Shown: in pieces, positions 1 through 10,732 of the stretch
How positions within the stretch are numbered: position 1 is the stretch's first letter
How the letters are laid out: each line of letters begins with the position of its first letter
Source of the DNA: Thecaphora thlaspeos
Taxonomy: Eukaryota; Basidiomycota; Ustilaginomycetes; Urocystidales; Glomosporiaceae
Direction of reading: 5' to 3'
NCBI GenBank assembly: GCA_900291925.1
Contig: UWYS01000006.1
Coordinates: 620,001 to 684,000 of the forward strand
DNA: 64,000 nt
Made by a program: the position numbers and the translations under genes
The notes under the pieces: model-generated
What the model saw: the letters and a program-made list of their open reading frames with translations, nothing else
Told to the model about the DNA's origin: nothing
Databases searched by the model: none

Positions 1-1049
1 ACGTGCTTGCCTACCCCGTCTTCTCGTTTTTCCTCCCGCTCTACTCGTTCTGGCACATGGACGATTTCTCGTGGGGTAACACGCGTATCGTCGTCGGTGA
101 AAAGGGCGCCAAGAAGATCATCGCCGGCACCGACGACGAGCCCTACGACGACTCTATGATCCCCGTCAAGAAGTTCAGCGAGTACCAGCGCGACGTCTGG
201 GATCAGGGCGCCCCCTCGGTCCGTTCCGGCATGACGGGTGCCGAGAGCTTGGGACCCTTCGGCAACTCGTACGCCATCCCGCACAGCGGGCCGCCGAGCA
301 TGTACAAGGCCGGCAGCGCCTACGCCGGCTCGGCCGTGGGCTCCGAGTATGGCGCGCCATCGTATGAGGGCGACTACTTCCGCGACACCAACATCATCCA
401 GCAGTCGCGCTCGAGGCAGGCGTCGAACAATATGTCACGCTTCAACGGAGGCGGATCGCAGGCGCCAACGAGGATGAGCTCGATGAACTTTGCCGAGCAG
501 CAGCAGCCGAACCCGTCGATGCAGTTCAGCCCTGGTACGCCTTCGATGTTCGGCATGCCCAACATGGGTAGCATGTACGGCATGCAGCCGCCGCCCGGGT
601 CGATGTACGGCATGCCGACGCCCGGCGTCGCCTTGTCAATGTACGGCATGCCACCGGTCCTTCCGGCCATAAGCAACCACTCGCCCTCGGCGTCGGAGGA
701 CTTCAACCGCAACTCGATTATGCCGCTAGCGCAGCAGTCGACCAGCGGTGCTATGTGGGGGCAGAGCTCGATGGCGCGGCCGCAGTCGACCTTCTCGACG
801 CTCAACGCAGCCAACCCGTTTTCGCCAGCGCCCACCCAGCTGGCCGTCAACCAATCGGCCGACCCGACCGACGACGAGCTTAGCGCGACCGTGCGCTCCT
901 ACCTTGCCAACCAGCCCAACCTGATGAGTGTGACGAAGCGGAGCGTTCGCGAGGCCGTAACCGCGAGCTTCCCCAACGCCGACCTCTCTGGCAAGAAGGC
1001 GGCCATCAACAAGGCGATCGACGACACGCTCTCTGGCGCCACCAAGTAG
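1..1049 (+). CDS. Chitin synthase class V/VII, C-terminal part (5' end outside window)
   Basis: This is the 3' end of a chitin synthase, a plasma-membrane glycosyltransferase that polymerises UDP-GlcNAc into chitin. The reading frame is open from the window edge (frame of base 3) and ends at TAG 1047-1049. Visible features are the last membrane segment followed by WHMDDFSWGNTR, the signature after the catalytic domain in class IV-VII enzymes. Next comes a Ser/Gly/Met-rich low-complexity tail with several MYGMP repeats (about residues 175-220 of the fragment). The last ~55 residues match a DEK C-terminal domain (DDELSATVRSYL and following). The DEK_C tail points to class V or VII, some of which carry an N-terminal myosin motor; whether one is present here lies outside the window. 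Catalytic QxxRW is not visible. Family assignment is secure; the exact class is inferred. Confidence 0.88.
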   Translation, partial: VLAYPVFSFFLPLYSFWHMDDFSWGNTRIVVGEKGAKKIIAGTDDEPYDDSMIPVKKFSEYQRDVWDQGAPSVRSGMTGAESLGPFGNSYAIPHSGPPSMYKAGSAYAGSAVGSEYGAPSYEGDYFRDTNIIQQSRSRQASNNMSRFNGGGSQAPTRMSSMNFAEQQQPNPSMQFSPGTPSMFGMPNMGSMYGMQPPPGSMYGMPTPGVALSMYGMPPVLPAISNHSPSASEDFNRNSIMPLAQQSTSGAMWGQSSMARPQSTFSTLNAANPFSPAPTQLAVNQSADPTDDELSATVRSYLANQPNLMSVTKRSVREAVTASFPNADLSGKKAAINKAIDDTLSGATK

Positions 1050-1770
1050 TAGCAACAAGCTCTTCCTGTGGTGCTGCAGACGCTTTCTACAGCCCCATCT
1101 TCTCCCCTCTCCTCTGTCTCTGCCTCTTCCACTATCAAGCTGTTCGCGGACAATCATCACCTTGTTTCGCCCCCTCCTGCCTCCTTTCCACTGCCTCTTC
1201 ACCCTGTCTCGGCTCCGAGTAGTTCCCGTCCGTCTTCCTTTCCCTCTATATGTGTATGTTGATGGCCCTTCCTCACGGGACCCCGATCCCCGACCTTCGT
1301 CGATGCAATTTCTATGGTCAGCCGAGTCTCCTCGCCTTTCTGTCTATCTAGTTTGACCAACCCGGCCCTTGTCTGCCTTCCTGCCGGTCCCAACGACAAG
1401 CCGCAAAGACGGAAAGGCGGCTGACGGCCGTGTGTCATTGATGCGGAAGATGTTCCTCTCCTTCCGCTTTTTAGAGGCCGCCGCATGTCGTCAGAGGACG
1501 ACGCGTGCCCAACGCACGCCTTGTGGCGGCTTCATCCGGACCGTGGCTAGAGGTGGGCGGCGTTAAGCAGTGTGGTAAGCAATGAGACCCTCGGGTGTAC
1601 TTCGGTTGTGATTATACAGTGTAGAAGCAGCGGAATGCCGTCTTAGGATCGAGGTGGGTGTATTTGTTCGGGGCGTTGTTCGGGGCACGTGCCGGCGCGT
1701 TTTTCACCTTGCAGGGCGTGTATATTTTGCACCTTCTTCCCAACGAGTGTTGGCGTAGCTCTCAGCTTGA

Positions 1771-1789
1771 TAGTAGTAGTAGTAGTAGT
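1771..1789. repeat. (TAG)n microsatellite
   Basis: Six tandem TAG units in the intergenic region. Confidence 0.9.
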
Positions 1790-2062
1790 CGAGAGGAGGC
1801 TGTGGTTATATTGTGACTGTAGCGTTGAAGCATGACTTTGATCTGACGAGGACGCGGCCGTCGCTCCGTTTTCCGACGGTCAGAATATCAAGTCTGGGGG
1901 GTCGAGAGGTCCCACCCCGCTCTGCGGTATGATCCTCTTCCTTTTCTTCCCTACTGGACCGTCACGGCCCCTAGCCCGCCAAAAGGGCCAGGGTCTTTCT
2001 ACCGGTTGCACAAGGAGAGGGTGCGCCCATGTTTGGCTGCGTCAGCGAGGCTCGGCCAGGCC

Positions 2063-2068
2063 TATAAA
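2063..2068 (+). promoter_or_regulatory. Possible TATA box for the HTH relic
   Basis: TATAAA lies about 330 bp upstream of the ATG at 2392. Position and match are suggestive only; no transcript evidence is available. Confidence 0.3.
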
Positions 2069-2391
2069 GCAATAGCCGATCCGGTGCGGTGAGTGTCCCC
2101 TTTCGTCTCGCACTCTCGATTGCTACTCGGTCGTCGCTCGAACAATCAGTTAACCGGCATCATCCCCTTTCCTAACGCTCGCTCCAACACGAGTCATCGA
2201 GACTACCTGGCCCACAGGCTGCAGGTGATGTCAGTGACGAAGAGGAAAGCTCGCTCAGCTCGATTGGTTCTAACGCCTGACTCTGTTGCGAGGCGTCTCC
2301 TGACACGTAGCGACTTCTTCCTGGTCTTTGGATTTGCAGCCAAACGCTCGCCCGCTCTCACCTCTGTTCCCCTCCAACGATTACCGGCGCG

Positions 2392-3254
2392 ATGCCTCGA
2401 GAAGAGCCCTTTTCGAAGAGGCCATTCACGCTGAACGACAAGCTTCTGGTCCTTGACTGGATGCGGAAGAGCGACGCCAGCCCGTCAGAAGCCGTCAGAC
2501 ACTTCCAAAGCACCTTCACAAAAGCACCATGTCTCAGCACCATATATGAGTGGCATATGAACGAGGCGACCATCCGAGATCCTGCTCCCGCTATCAGTCT
2601 TAGGCGTTGCAAGGCACATCTCTTCAATCTACAGGACAAGATCGAGATGTTGGACTGGATGCGGGCAAACGATGCGACTCAGGCGAAAACGATTCGGCAC
2701 TTTGCGAGCCGCGGCGGACCGAGCCATACTACCTTTACCAGCTGGGTAGCCGGCGAGGCGATGATTTGAGAGCTCGCTCGAAGTCATACCTACATTTTCA
2801 AGAAGTCTCAGGGCAGTCAGCTCGCCAAGCAGCATCGAACCTTGGCGGCAGCATCGTCATTGCAGAACGGAGACCAGTGGCAAGCCCAAGCGACAACGGG
2901 CGAGGAGCCAACAAGCGAGGAGCACCGTCCGATTGAAGTTGTGGAAGTCGTGGTTACGCCTTGCCTTCACAAACGCCACTCCAGCCCAGTAGTGGTGGAC
3001 CTGACCGACACTCCAGCCGCCCCTCAACTGACTCGCCACACCAGCACCAGCAACCCGCTGGCCTTGGGTGAGCGCCAGGCTCCAGAGCCCAGTGAAGGTG
3101 AGGTCTTCAAGGCGCTTGATACCCTAGCGATATTCTGCAACACCATGAACACCTCTGGCTTCCATGGCCTTGCGTTGTGCTTTCAAGGCGTAGCGGCTCA
3201 GAGGGGTACTGCAAAGCTGAGCAGACGATGAGGGAGAGACCTTCGATGATGTGA
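2392..3254 (+). pseudogene. Relic 1 of a tandem-HTH (CENP-B/psq-like) protein family
   Basis: The frame opens at ATG 2392 and runs to a TGA at 2767-2769, then stays open in the same frame to 3231. One in-frame stop therefore splits an otherwise continuous ORF. Two HTH-like units are visible, each of the form K-x(2)-vLdWMR...aHF...T...W: FTLNDKLLVLDWMR (about residues 12-25) and FNLQDKIEMLDWMR (about residues 77-90). They resemble the N-terminal HTH of CENP-B/pogo or psq-type proteins. The C-terminus carries a motif beginning EVFKALDTLAIFCN (about 3103-3195) that is strikingly shared with the copy at 16173-17250. After that motif the homology moves to another frame (from about 3200 to a stop at 3252-3254), which implies a small indel. 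Function is unknown; DNA binding is inferred. An unrecognised intron covering the TGA (GT near 2745) is possible but less likely given the second lesion. Confidence 0.6.
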
Positions 3255-4229
3255 CAACGCTGCCTCAGTTTCAGGAAGCTGCACCGACAGGCCCACTTCC
3301 TCCAGCACCCTTCACTCTTGTCCTCCATCCCTGACCATCTTCTATGCGACTATGTCGTTAAGTCGTCTGTTTGCAACTATCTCACTGTAAAGCGCGATAA
3401 GTCAGCAATCTTCAGGCAGCAGTATAGTGGTTTCCTTCGCAGCCTCGACGAACCACTTTGCCTGTCGAATTTTTTATCTCCGCTCCCGCTGTTTCTGAAC
3501 AGGTCCTGAGACCAAAAGATAGGGAAACAGCTCTTGCCATCGCTTCCGTTCAAGTCTGGCCAGCGTAGAGAAAAATCGAAGTGCCATCTTTGTCCCTTTG
3601 TCGTTACTCCGAAAAGGCTTCAGGCTTGTATCATCCATCATTGGGTCTTTGCCATTTCTTGAGCCTCTCTGAGGAGTGCTGCCTCGAGGTGTTGAGCGTT
3701 TCTGATGTGATGGCAGCCCCGAGACGCCCTTGTTGTCCTTCATAGTGATTTCTTATCTACAAAGGGTTTCGGGTCGGGCACAGCTCTTCACAAAAGGGGT
3801 GGCTCTTGGCCTGCGTCGAATAGGCGGATGCGCACGGAGCGGTGGACGTAGCGTTTCCACTTTGGAACGGAGCGGAACGATGCGAGAGAGCGTAGCTTCT
3901 GCGCCTTCCGGTAGTCACATTCACATTTTAATGAAAAATATATCACGTACTGGATCAGACACGGTGACCAGGCACGGTGCCTACGGTTGCCGGATCGATT
4001 GGGAGGCGGGCCGTCTGCGGCGTAGTCAGGTCCGCGAGCGGTGGCCGCCGGCTGAGCCGCCGCACCCAGCCTCTTTTCTCCCTGGAACCGTGCTGCTTCT
4101 GTCCTCGTCCAATAAGGTGAGCAAAGCGGACCACGACCGCCCTTCTGCTCCCTTACCACCCCAATCCGTCCCCGTCCCATCCCTGGATGCTCTTTGTGGC
4201 CGTGCCGACGCCGCTTGGAAGCCGCTTGC
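3255..4229. other. Intergenic region, no gene recognised
   Basis: No ORF here has recognisable protein similarity, and no RNA gene was identified. Confidence 0.5.
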
Positions 4230-5410
4230 CGTTCAGGCCGAAAGGTACAAAAGGTCGTCCATTCCGCCGCTCAACTAAGCTTCTTCTCTCCCCCATCTCG
4301 CCGCCTACCTCCCTGCCTGCCCCGTTGATCCCTCGTCATCCTCCCTCTGCCATGGTCTTCCTCTCACTTCCATGACATATCCCGCGTCTTCTCGCTCTCC
4401 TTGTTTCATCACTTCACCCTCAAGCCAGCCACCCATTTCAGCCCTTTCATCTTTCCTTATCCACCCCCGCACTGATCGACCTCCCCTCTGCTCGACGAAA
4501 ACGAACCACCCTCATCACACCGTCCCACACATTTTTCTCACTCTCTATCCACCATCGGCTGGAATCACGGACCCCAACGGCCCACAAAGGCTGGAGGAAG
4601 TACACGCACCATGCGCGTGTTCACGGCCTAGCGCCACACCACTCATCGGCAGGTCGACAACAACAGCAGAGAAGGCGAGATCAGGTCGTCGACGACACGC
4701 TTAGGTCACAAAGCTGCTCGGAGGCGGTCGTCATTCGGCGGCAGCGTCTGCTCTCATCAAGACCGGCTGCTGCCATCGAAGACGACGATCGTGTCGTACA
4801 TCCGACCCCGTCCTGGAGACTGCGTCTCGTCGAGGAGGCATCGTGTGCTCGAGTACTATGGCCGGCACACGGTCCCGGTGACTTTCATTTTGGGTCACAC
4901 GGGCACGAACGGACGGAGCAGGTAAAGTCCTGCAGTCCGTTCGTCCTCTTCGTCAGCCACGCTGCAGAGGGAAAGGACGCATCTCTGCACGCTCGACGCC
5001 CCGTTGCGCAGCGCTGCGACCTTCCGGAAGGGACCTAAGAGGTCTCTTCTGATATGTAGGTCACGAAGCAAATCCGTTTTTTGCTTCTTGGGTCGTAAGG
5101 ATCATGATAGATCGAGGTCAATGACGGCGATTCGATGAGGGAGTTTGTCCCTTGAGGTTCCCATGGAGCAGTGCCTCTTGCCTTACGATCTCCGCGGCAT
5201 TGTCGTCTTCCAGAGGACGATGGGTTCCAGCTGCCTGCAAGGGCTGGCCCGGGGCGGAATGAGGGGTCGGACGCTTGGCTTGGGTGGCGGAGGTATCGCT
5301 AAGGTGCTGCGGTGCCCTCAACATCTGACGGCGAAGCTGGACCGGCCTTTGACTCCCTACCGCGAAATGCATGCGAAAGATAAAATAAAGATATATATAC
5401 ACATCTCAAG
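4230..5410 (+). other. Possible non-coding transcription unit A with a hairpin cluster
   Basis: A GTACAAAA promoter-like box near 4245 is followed by about 300 bp of strongly pyrimidine-rich sequence of the kind seen in fungal 5' leaders. Only very short ORFs follow the first good ATGs (for example near 4352 and 4611), so no protein gene is supported. The end holds an AATAAA-like, AT-rich stretch at about 5380-5402 that could be a polyadenylation signal. The middle holds the hairpin cluster listed separately. Transcription is inferred, not shown. Confidence 0.3.
4907..5087 (+). ncRNA. Candidate structured RNA: four consecutive hairpins
   Basis: Four hairpins lie within 181 nt. (1) GAACGGAC 4907-4914 pairs with GTCCGTTC 4935-4942, with an inner GCAGG/CCTGC stem and a TAAAGT loop. 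(2) TGCAGAG 4963-4969 pairs with CTCTGCA 4983-4989. (3) AAGGGACC 5028-5035 pairs with GGTCTCTT 5041-5048 (one G-U). (4) GAAGCAAA 5065-5072 pairs with TTTGCTTC 5080-5087. A perfect 12-bp palindrome (CGCAGCGCTGCG) sits between hairpins 2 and 3. I could not match it to U1-U6, RNase P/MRP, SRP or telomerase RNA. Identity is unknown, and no covariation could be tested. Confidence 0.35.
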
Positions 5411-6520
5411 CCAGGTGTGTAGGGAGAGTTAGTGACTGTGAGGGAAGCAAGAGAGCGAACAACGATTTGAGGATGGCAGGGCGATCTCCCTTCTGCGTCC
5501 AGTGATTCAAGGGACTACCTTGGAACGCTGCACATCGCCACGAAGCGACGCGTGACAGATGCACGAGAGGACTGGGAATCAGCTTCGTCCCTCGAGGCGG
5601 ATCGGGACGTCCATTGCCTGGCCAGCTGGCCATTTTGCATACAGCTGCGGTCGTCAGATTGATTTAGGAAAGCAAGGTTTTGTGGCGTAGTGCGGTCCGT
5701 GAGTTGGCGCGGAGAGGGCACGGCCCCCCACCTCGGGCCGGCGCAAAGGCGGTCCCTTTGTCTCCTGGGCGCGTTGGTGGCCTGCTGCTGACCGAGTGAT
5801 AGAGCCGTGAGGTTTAAGGGCCTCGAGCTCCCCTTTCATACACCCCTGGCTCCGCCTTCTCTGTAGTCATAGTGACCCACCCGCGTCCGCACGGCAGGCC
5901 TGAAAGGAGCTTGAGCTAAAAAGTACAAATTGGGGCCCCCTTCCTCGCGTCCCTTCTTACCTTTCCCCCATCTTGCCCTCCATCTTTCTGCTTGCCACGC
6001 ACCTTTCTCGTTGATCCCGGCCTCGGCCGTGGCCGTCACCCTCTACTCCCGTCTCCGTCCACGTCCTTCCCCTTCGTCATCTCTCCGCTCTCTTGGTAGC
6101 CTTTCCCACCCGTTTCGTCGCATCTTCACCGACCCTTCGAACTGCTACCTCGAAGCTTGTCATATCGTCACCGCGACCTGTCACCATGGTCAAGAAGGCT
6201 CTCTAGGATGTGGGTCAACGCCAAGGACGAACGGACCGACGGACGGACCGCCGGACATCGCACGGCGGAGCGCCACGATGGGCACCGGCCCGACCCTCAA
6301 GCTGGGCTCAAAACCCCGGAGCCTTCAAGCACGGTCACGGCACGGCACTGATGGCAAGATCCGATCGTCTCCTCGCACGCTCCCGATAACGAAGGTGCAA
6401 AGAGGCGGTCGTTAGAGCTAACGGTGGGGGACGCCCGCGATGGGCCTCTTCCACCGACGACACCTGTAGGAAGCGTCGACCCCCGGGACTGTTACTCCCG
6501 GCCCGTCTACGTCTTTCCAT

Positions 6521-6596
6521 CGCCTGGAGGCTATGCCTCGGCACGACCCGTTCTCCGTCGCCTGGAGGTCACGCCTCGGCACGATACCGTCACCAT
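6521..6596 (+). repeat. 38-bp tandem repeat, two units
   Basis: Units begin at 6521 and 6559, each starting CGCCTGGAGG and sharing GCCTCGGCACGA; they differ by a few substitutions. Confidence 0.75.
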
Positions 6597-6760
6597 CATT
6601 GCGGATGGCCAGACACCGTAGACATCATTCCATAATTGCGGATGGACAGAAACACAGACACCTTTCGGACCAGCGCCGTTTGACGACACCAAGACATCGT
6701 TCCATCATCGCAGATGGACAGACACTTTCGGACGATACCGTCCGACATCTCCAGGATCCC
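6594..6760 (+). repeat. Degenerate repeats with a GCGGATGG core
   Basis: Three copies of a segment with the core GCGGATGG(A/C)CAGA occur at about 6601, 6638 and 6710 (the third reads GCAGATGG). The last two are also preceded by GACATC(A/G)TTCCAT and followed by CTTTCGGAC. Confidence 0.6.
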
Positions 6761-7090
6761 TGCGATCCGACGACAATGTTTCGCGGCCTCAATGTTGCCA
6801 CTGACCTACGTTCAACAGATGTGCCCTCGTGGTCCTTTTCGATAGCGCACCGCTAGCTCTGGGAGCAACCGCAGCGTCGTACCAGGTGCGACGGTCCCAC
6901 CTGCCTTGCATGGTGGACCTTGGGAGACATTGTTAGAAACTGCCGGATTCGCTGAACAAAGAAGATGGTCGCGATGCTGGGAGGGCTCGAGCGACGGATC
7001 CTAGTTCTTGTTCTTGCGATGGTTGCAGCGCGAAGCCTGTTCGTTCTCCTGACTGCAATGCACGCGAAAGATATAACCCAATTGTGCGGC

Positions 7091-7468
7091 TCAGAGTGCG
7101 AGTGAACGGGCGAGCGAGCGAGCGATCGTGTGCTTGGAGGTGGCTGCTTCAAAGGAAAGAACCACTAGAGAACAGGTAGAGGAAGATCGAACGTATAGTA
7201 CTTAGAGCCGACGAGACGGATTGAGCTGGTTGGGAGTCATGCCTAGGGTCTATCATCGCTTGGCTTGCGTGGCAGCCTCTGTTGTGAAGCGACAAGGGAA
7301 TTGGGAGGAAGACGCGAGGCGATCGCGGCGTCAGTCAAAGAGGTGTTCACCGTATGTAAGCTAGGCGGTAGGATCTAACGAGGCCATGGCGAAGGAGTGA
7401 CGGCAGACTCGGTGCAGCACGCCGTCTCCTTCACACCGGCAGAGGAGATTGTCGGCTTCAGGCAAGGA
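7091..7468. other. LSM2 3' flank, nothing recognised
   Basis: This is the downstream flank of LSM2. No gene or RNA is recognised. Confidence 0.5.
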
Positions 7469-8160
7469 CTAGCGCCCTTGAACGCCTCGGTCCCTCTCAT
7501 CCCTGCTCGGATGCGCCCTGGACGGCTCATCTGAAGATCGACATTAAGGAACAGCAAGACATACCTCTTCGTGTCGCATCTTCCAGGAGCTGTGTGTCGA
7601 CGGCTGATGCAGGGATGTGAACATATCGCACGACCGAACCACGGATAAAGGCGGACTTGACTGCCGCCTGCAAAGTTCAGATGGACAACGAGTAGCAGAA
7701 ATAGAGGAGTGCAGATGATAGGTGAGCCATCGAGCCGTGGCGTGGCGTAGCAGAGCCGTGAAGAAGGCATATGGATCAGCATGGAGACGCACCATGTGGG
7801 GATATCTCGCCTCGTCGAGCACTCGGATGTTGTCGACCTTGAAGTTGAGGAATCTGACCGGCAACACAGAGGGATAGTAGAAAGATAGCAGAGTTGAAGG
7901 CGGAGACAGAGACGGCATGGCGGAGAGCTGGAGCATGTATGACCGAGAGTACGCACTGGTCGACGCTCTTGAGTGTCCCCTGGATGGCGAGGTCGTTTTT
8001 GAGCTCGATGGTCACTTGTTGACCTGTGAGGGTCTTGAATGCCGAGAAGATCAACTGCGGTGCGGCGGGACGTGGAGCGACCTGGAGAGTCAGAGATGCA
8101 CCGCGGCCTGCTGCGATGGCCCGGTCCGGACGAGGGAGCCAGGGTGGACCTGCTTACCAT
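7469..8160 (-). CDS. LSM2: U6 snRNA-associated Sm-like protein LSm2
   Basis: LSm2 is a subunit of the Lsm1-7 (cytoplasmic mRNA decay) and Lsm2-8 (nuclear U6 snRNA) rings. I rebuilt five exons on the minus strand: 8160-8158, 8054-7957, 7853-7793, 7667-7565 and 7530-7469. All introns are GT-AG and about 31-125 nt long. The product is about 108 aa. It starts MLIFSAFKTLTGQ and contains the Sm1 stretch VTIELKNDLAIQGTL, SVDQFLNFK, YPHM and the Sm2 motif FIRGSVVRYV, which are family-diagnostic. The first coding exon is only the ATG, followed directly by GTAAGC. The last exon is the least certain: the short tail DEPSRAHPSR is not conserved, and its intron would be only 34 nt. Reading through the GTATGT at 7564 or another 3' exon are alternatives. 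The gene is divergent from WRS1 across 329 bp. Confidence 0.85.
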
Positions 8161-8489
8161 GTTGCGTGAGACTGTGATGGAGAAAGGCCGGTCTAGACGG
8201 AGTGAGGGAGGGAGTGAGGGAGGGAAGGACGGATAGCCAGGCAAGGACTCGGGCGCGGGATGGTCGAGCCAAGTGGAGAAGCAGCATTTAGTCACTCGCT
8301 CTCCAGCGCTCGCAGATCGGATCCGCGTCCCCGCTGGACGGCCACAACGCTATCTCTTCTGGCTGTGGATCCAAGCTGTAAAAGGAGCTCTGGCCCCAAC
8401 ACAGTCCTCACCCGCGCTCCAACACCTCGACTGCACCACCACCCTTTCCCCCCCTTCTCCTCGCCTTGCCTCCCAGGGACCTCACCACC
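8161..8489. promoter_or_regulatory. Shared LSM2/WRS1 divergent promoter region
   Basis: This 329-bp gap lies between the two start codons. It is pyrimidine-rich next to WRS1 (8400-8485). No TATA box is evident. A shared promoter is inferred from spacing only. Confidence 0.4.
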
Positions 8490-10101
8490 ATGACCGAGCA
8501 GGTGACGCAGAAGCTCGCCGACTCGTCGCTCGACGCCACCATCGCCGTCGCGACCGAGCAAAAGGTCACCCCCTGGGATGTCGCCGGCGCCACCGTCAAT
8601 GGCCAACAGGTCGCCATTGACTACGACAAGCTCGTAAAGGAGTTCGGCACAAAGCAGATCGACCAGACGCTCCTCGACCGCTTCGAAAAGGTCACCGGAT
8701 GGAAGCCTCACCCGTTGCTCCGACGCGGCTCCTTCTTCAGCCACAGAGAGCTCGACGTTATCCTCACGCGCTACGAGCAAGGCAAGCCCTTCTACCTCTA
8801 TACCGGCAGAGGACCCAGCTCCGACTCGATGCACCTCGGCCATCTCATTCCATTCCTATTTACCAAGTGGCTCCAGGACGTATTCGACTGCCCCCTCGTT
8901 GTGCAGCTGACCGACGACGAAAAGTTCCTCTTCAAGCCGGCGCTCAAGCTCGAGCAGGTAAAGGAGTTTTCCTTCAAGAACGCCCGCGACATTATCGCCT
9001 GCGGCTTCAACCTCGAAAAGACCTTTATCTTTTCGAACCTCGACTACGTTGGCGGCGCCTTCTACGCAAACGTCGTCCGCATTTCGAGGCTCATCACCGT
9101 CAACCAGTCCAAGGGAACCTTTGGCTTTAACGACAGGTGCGCAGCCGCCCGGCCTCGAGCTGCCACCCTTCTTGCCGCTCGCTGATCTTTTGTCGTCCCC
9201 CTGTCCTCCCTTTCTGATTCTCCCGCATTGTCACCCTGCAGTGACAGCGTCGGAAAGGTTCACTTCGTCTCCATCCAGGCCGCGCCCTCTTTTTCCAACT
9301 CGTTCCCCCAGATCTTTGGCGAGAAGCACGACACCCCTTGCCTAATTCCGTGCGCCATCGACCAGGACCCCTACTTCCGCCAGACGCGCGACGTCGCGGC
9401 CCGTCTCAAGTACCCGAAGCCGTGCTTGATTCACTCCAAATTCTTCCCAGCGCTCCAGGGCAGCCAGACAAAGATGAGCGCCAGCCAGGAGAACAGCGGC
9501 ATCTTTATGCACGACACGCCCAACCAGATCAAGAATAAGATCAACAAGCACGCCTTTAGCGGCGGGCAGGAGACGGCAGAGGAGCAGAGGAAGCTCGGCG
9601 GCAATCCCGACGTCGATGTCGCGTACCAGTACCTCACCTTCTTCCTAGACGACGACGAGGAGCTGATGCAGATCAACAAAGTAGGTTGCGTCGCGCTAGT
9701 CTGCAGGAGGGCGGCACGGTGCCCGAGACGCTTTGACACTGCTGACCTCTGTCTTTCCCCTCTGCCCCGCGCCTCGCAGGGCTACCGTTCCGGCGCTCTG
9801 CTAACGGGCGAGCTGAAGAAGCGATGCATCACGGTCCTCCAGAAAGTCGTCAGCAACTTCCAAGAGGTACGTTGCCCCATTTCCGTCTTTTTTTCTTCTA
9901 CTCTCTCTAGCCATCTACTTACGACCGTTCAAAGACTGATTGCGTGCCTTTCCTTTGCTTTACCATGTTTCGCAGCGCAAGGCCAAGGTATCAGACGACA
10001 TGGTGCGACAGTTCATGGACGGGACGAGAAAGATCGACCCCACCGTCCACAAGCAGCAGGAGACGGTCAAGGAGACGACCGTTGCCTCTACAGGGGCTTA
10101 G
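8490..10101 (+). CDS. WRS1: Tryptophanyl-tRNA synthetase, cytosolic
   Basis: This enzyme charges tRNA-Trp with tryptophan in the cytosol. Four exons (8490-9136, 9242-9680, 9780-9866, 9976-10101) give 432 aa, the normal eukaryotic cytosolic size. The start at 8490 has good context (CACCATGAC). The class I signature [12 protein letters not shown] lies at about residues 109-119, and the KMSAS loop has its lysine at about residue 293. The first splice rebuilds FGFNDSDSVGK, matching the conserved FGFTDSD of the family; [17 protein letters not shown] sequence follows. All introns are GT-AG and 99-109 nt. The C-terminus carries the anticodon-binding helices ([14 protein letters not shown]). Divergent from LSM2. 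Assignment is secure. Confidence 0.97.
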
Positions 10102-10701
10102 AGCGTCGCTCGTCGTCTAGTGGTTTACTTTGCTCTGTCTTCACTCGCGATACTACGTGGACGAGATGGGGAAGAGAAGGAGCGCTCGTAGTTCAATAAA
10201 GCAACCGAGCTGATGTATGCTACAAACGCGATCGATACGAGATGAAATGGAAGGTGGGGCTTCCAAGACGGCTGTGTTCTTCGAGCTATTGGCTGAATGA
10301 ATGCTCGCCCGAAGATGGCGGGACCGGACCGCCAGGGCGAGCTTCATCGTCCGACATGGTGGGCAAACTAAGTTTCTCCTCGACCATCGTGATCGGGCGG
10401 GGTCTATGTCGTGTTTGATATAAAGGCAGCTCGATCTTGATGCCCACCTCACGTACTTTTGCCGCATTCAACCGCCGGCGGTAATGGCGACAACGAGGCG
10501 CTGAGAGCACGCTGCAACGATCATTTCGAGACGTTGTCGAGGGTGCCTTTTCCAAACGAGGCGAAGGTGGTGACGAGCGAGTCTCAGATCGAGCATTGCA
10601 TCAGTCAGGTGGGGTCGGCCGCGCCTTTTCGCAGCGAGCTCCACTTTCTCATCGTGGCTGCAGCAAGGTGCAAAGGGAGGGCCGGCCCTGCAGCCTGCGT
10701 G

Positions 10702-10732
<31 letters not shown>

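Larger units (their letters stand above)
1050..2391. other. Intergenic region, no gene recognised
   Basis: This holds the chitin synthase 3' flank and the presumed promoter of the HTH relic. It contains a (TAG)6 microsatellite at 1771-1789 and a TATAAA at 2063-2068. I see no conserved protein in any frame. Confidence 0.6.
5900..7090 (+). other. Possible non-coding transcription unit B
   Basis: Its architecture resembles unit A: an AAAAGTACAAA box at about 5919-5930, pyrimidine-rich leader sequence to about 6170, no long recognisable ORF (the ATG at 6185 opens only six codons), and a downstream element near 7053-7075 that resembles 5365-5385 of unit A (both contain a GCGAAAGATA core preceded by TGCA). 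The middle carries tandem repeats. This could be a lineage-specific non-coding RNA or two decayed genes; evidence is weak. Confidence 0.25.
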
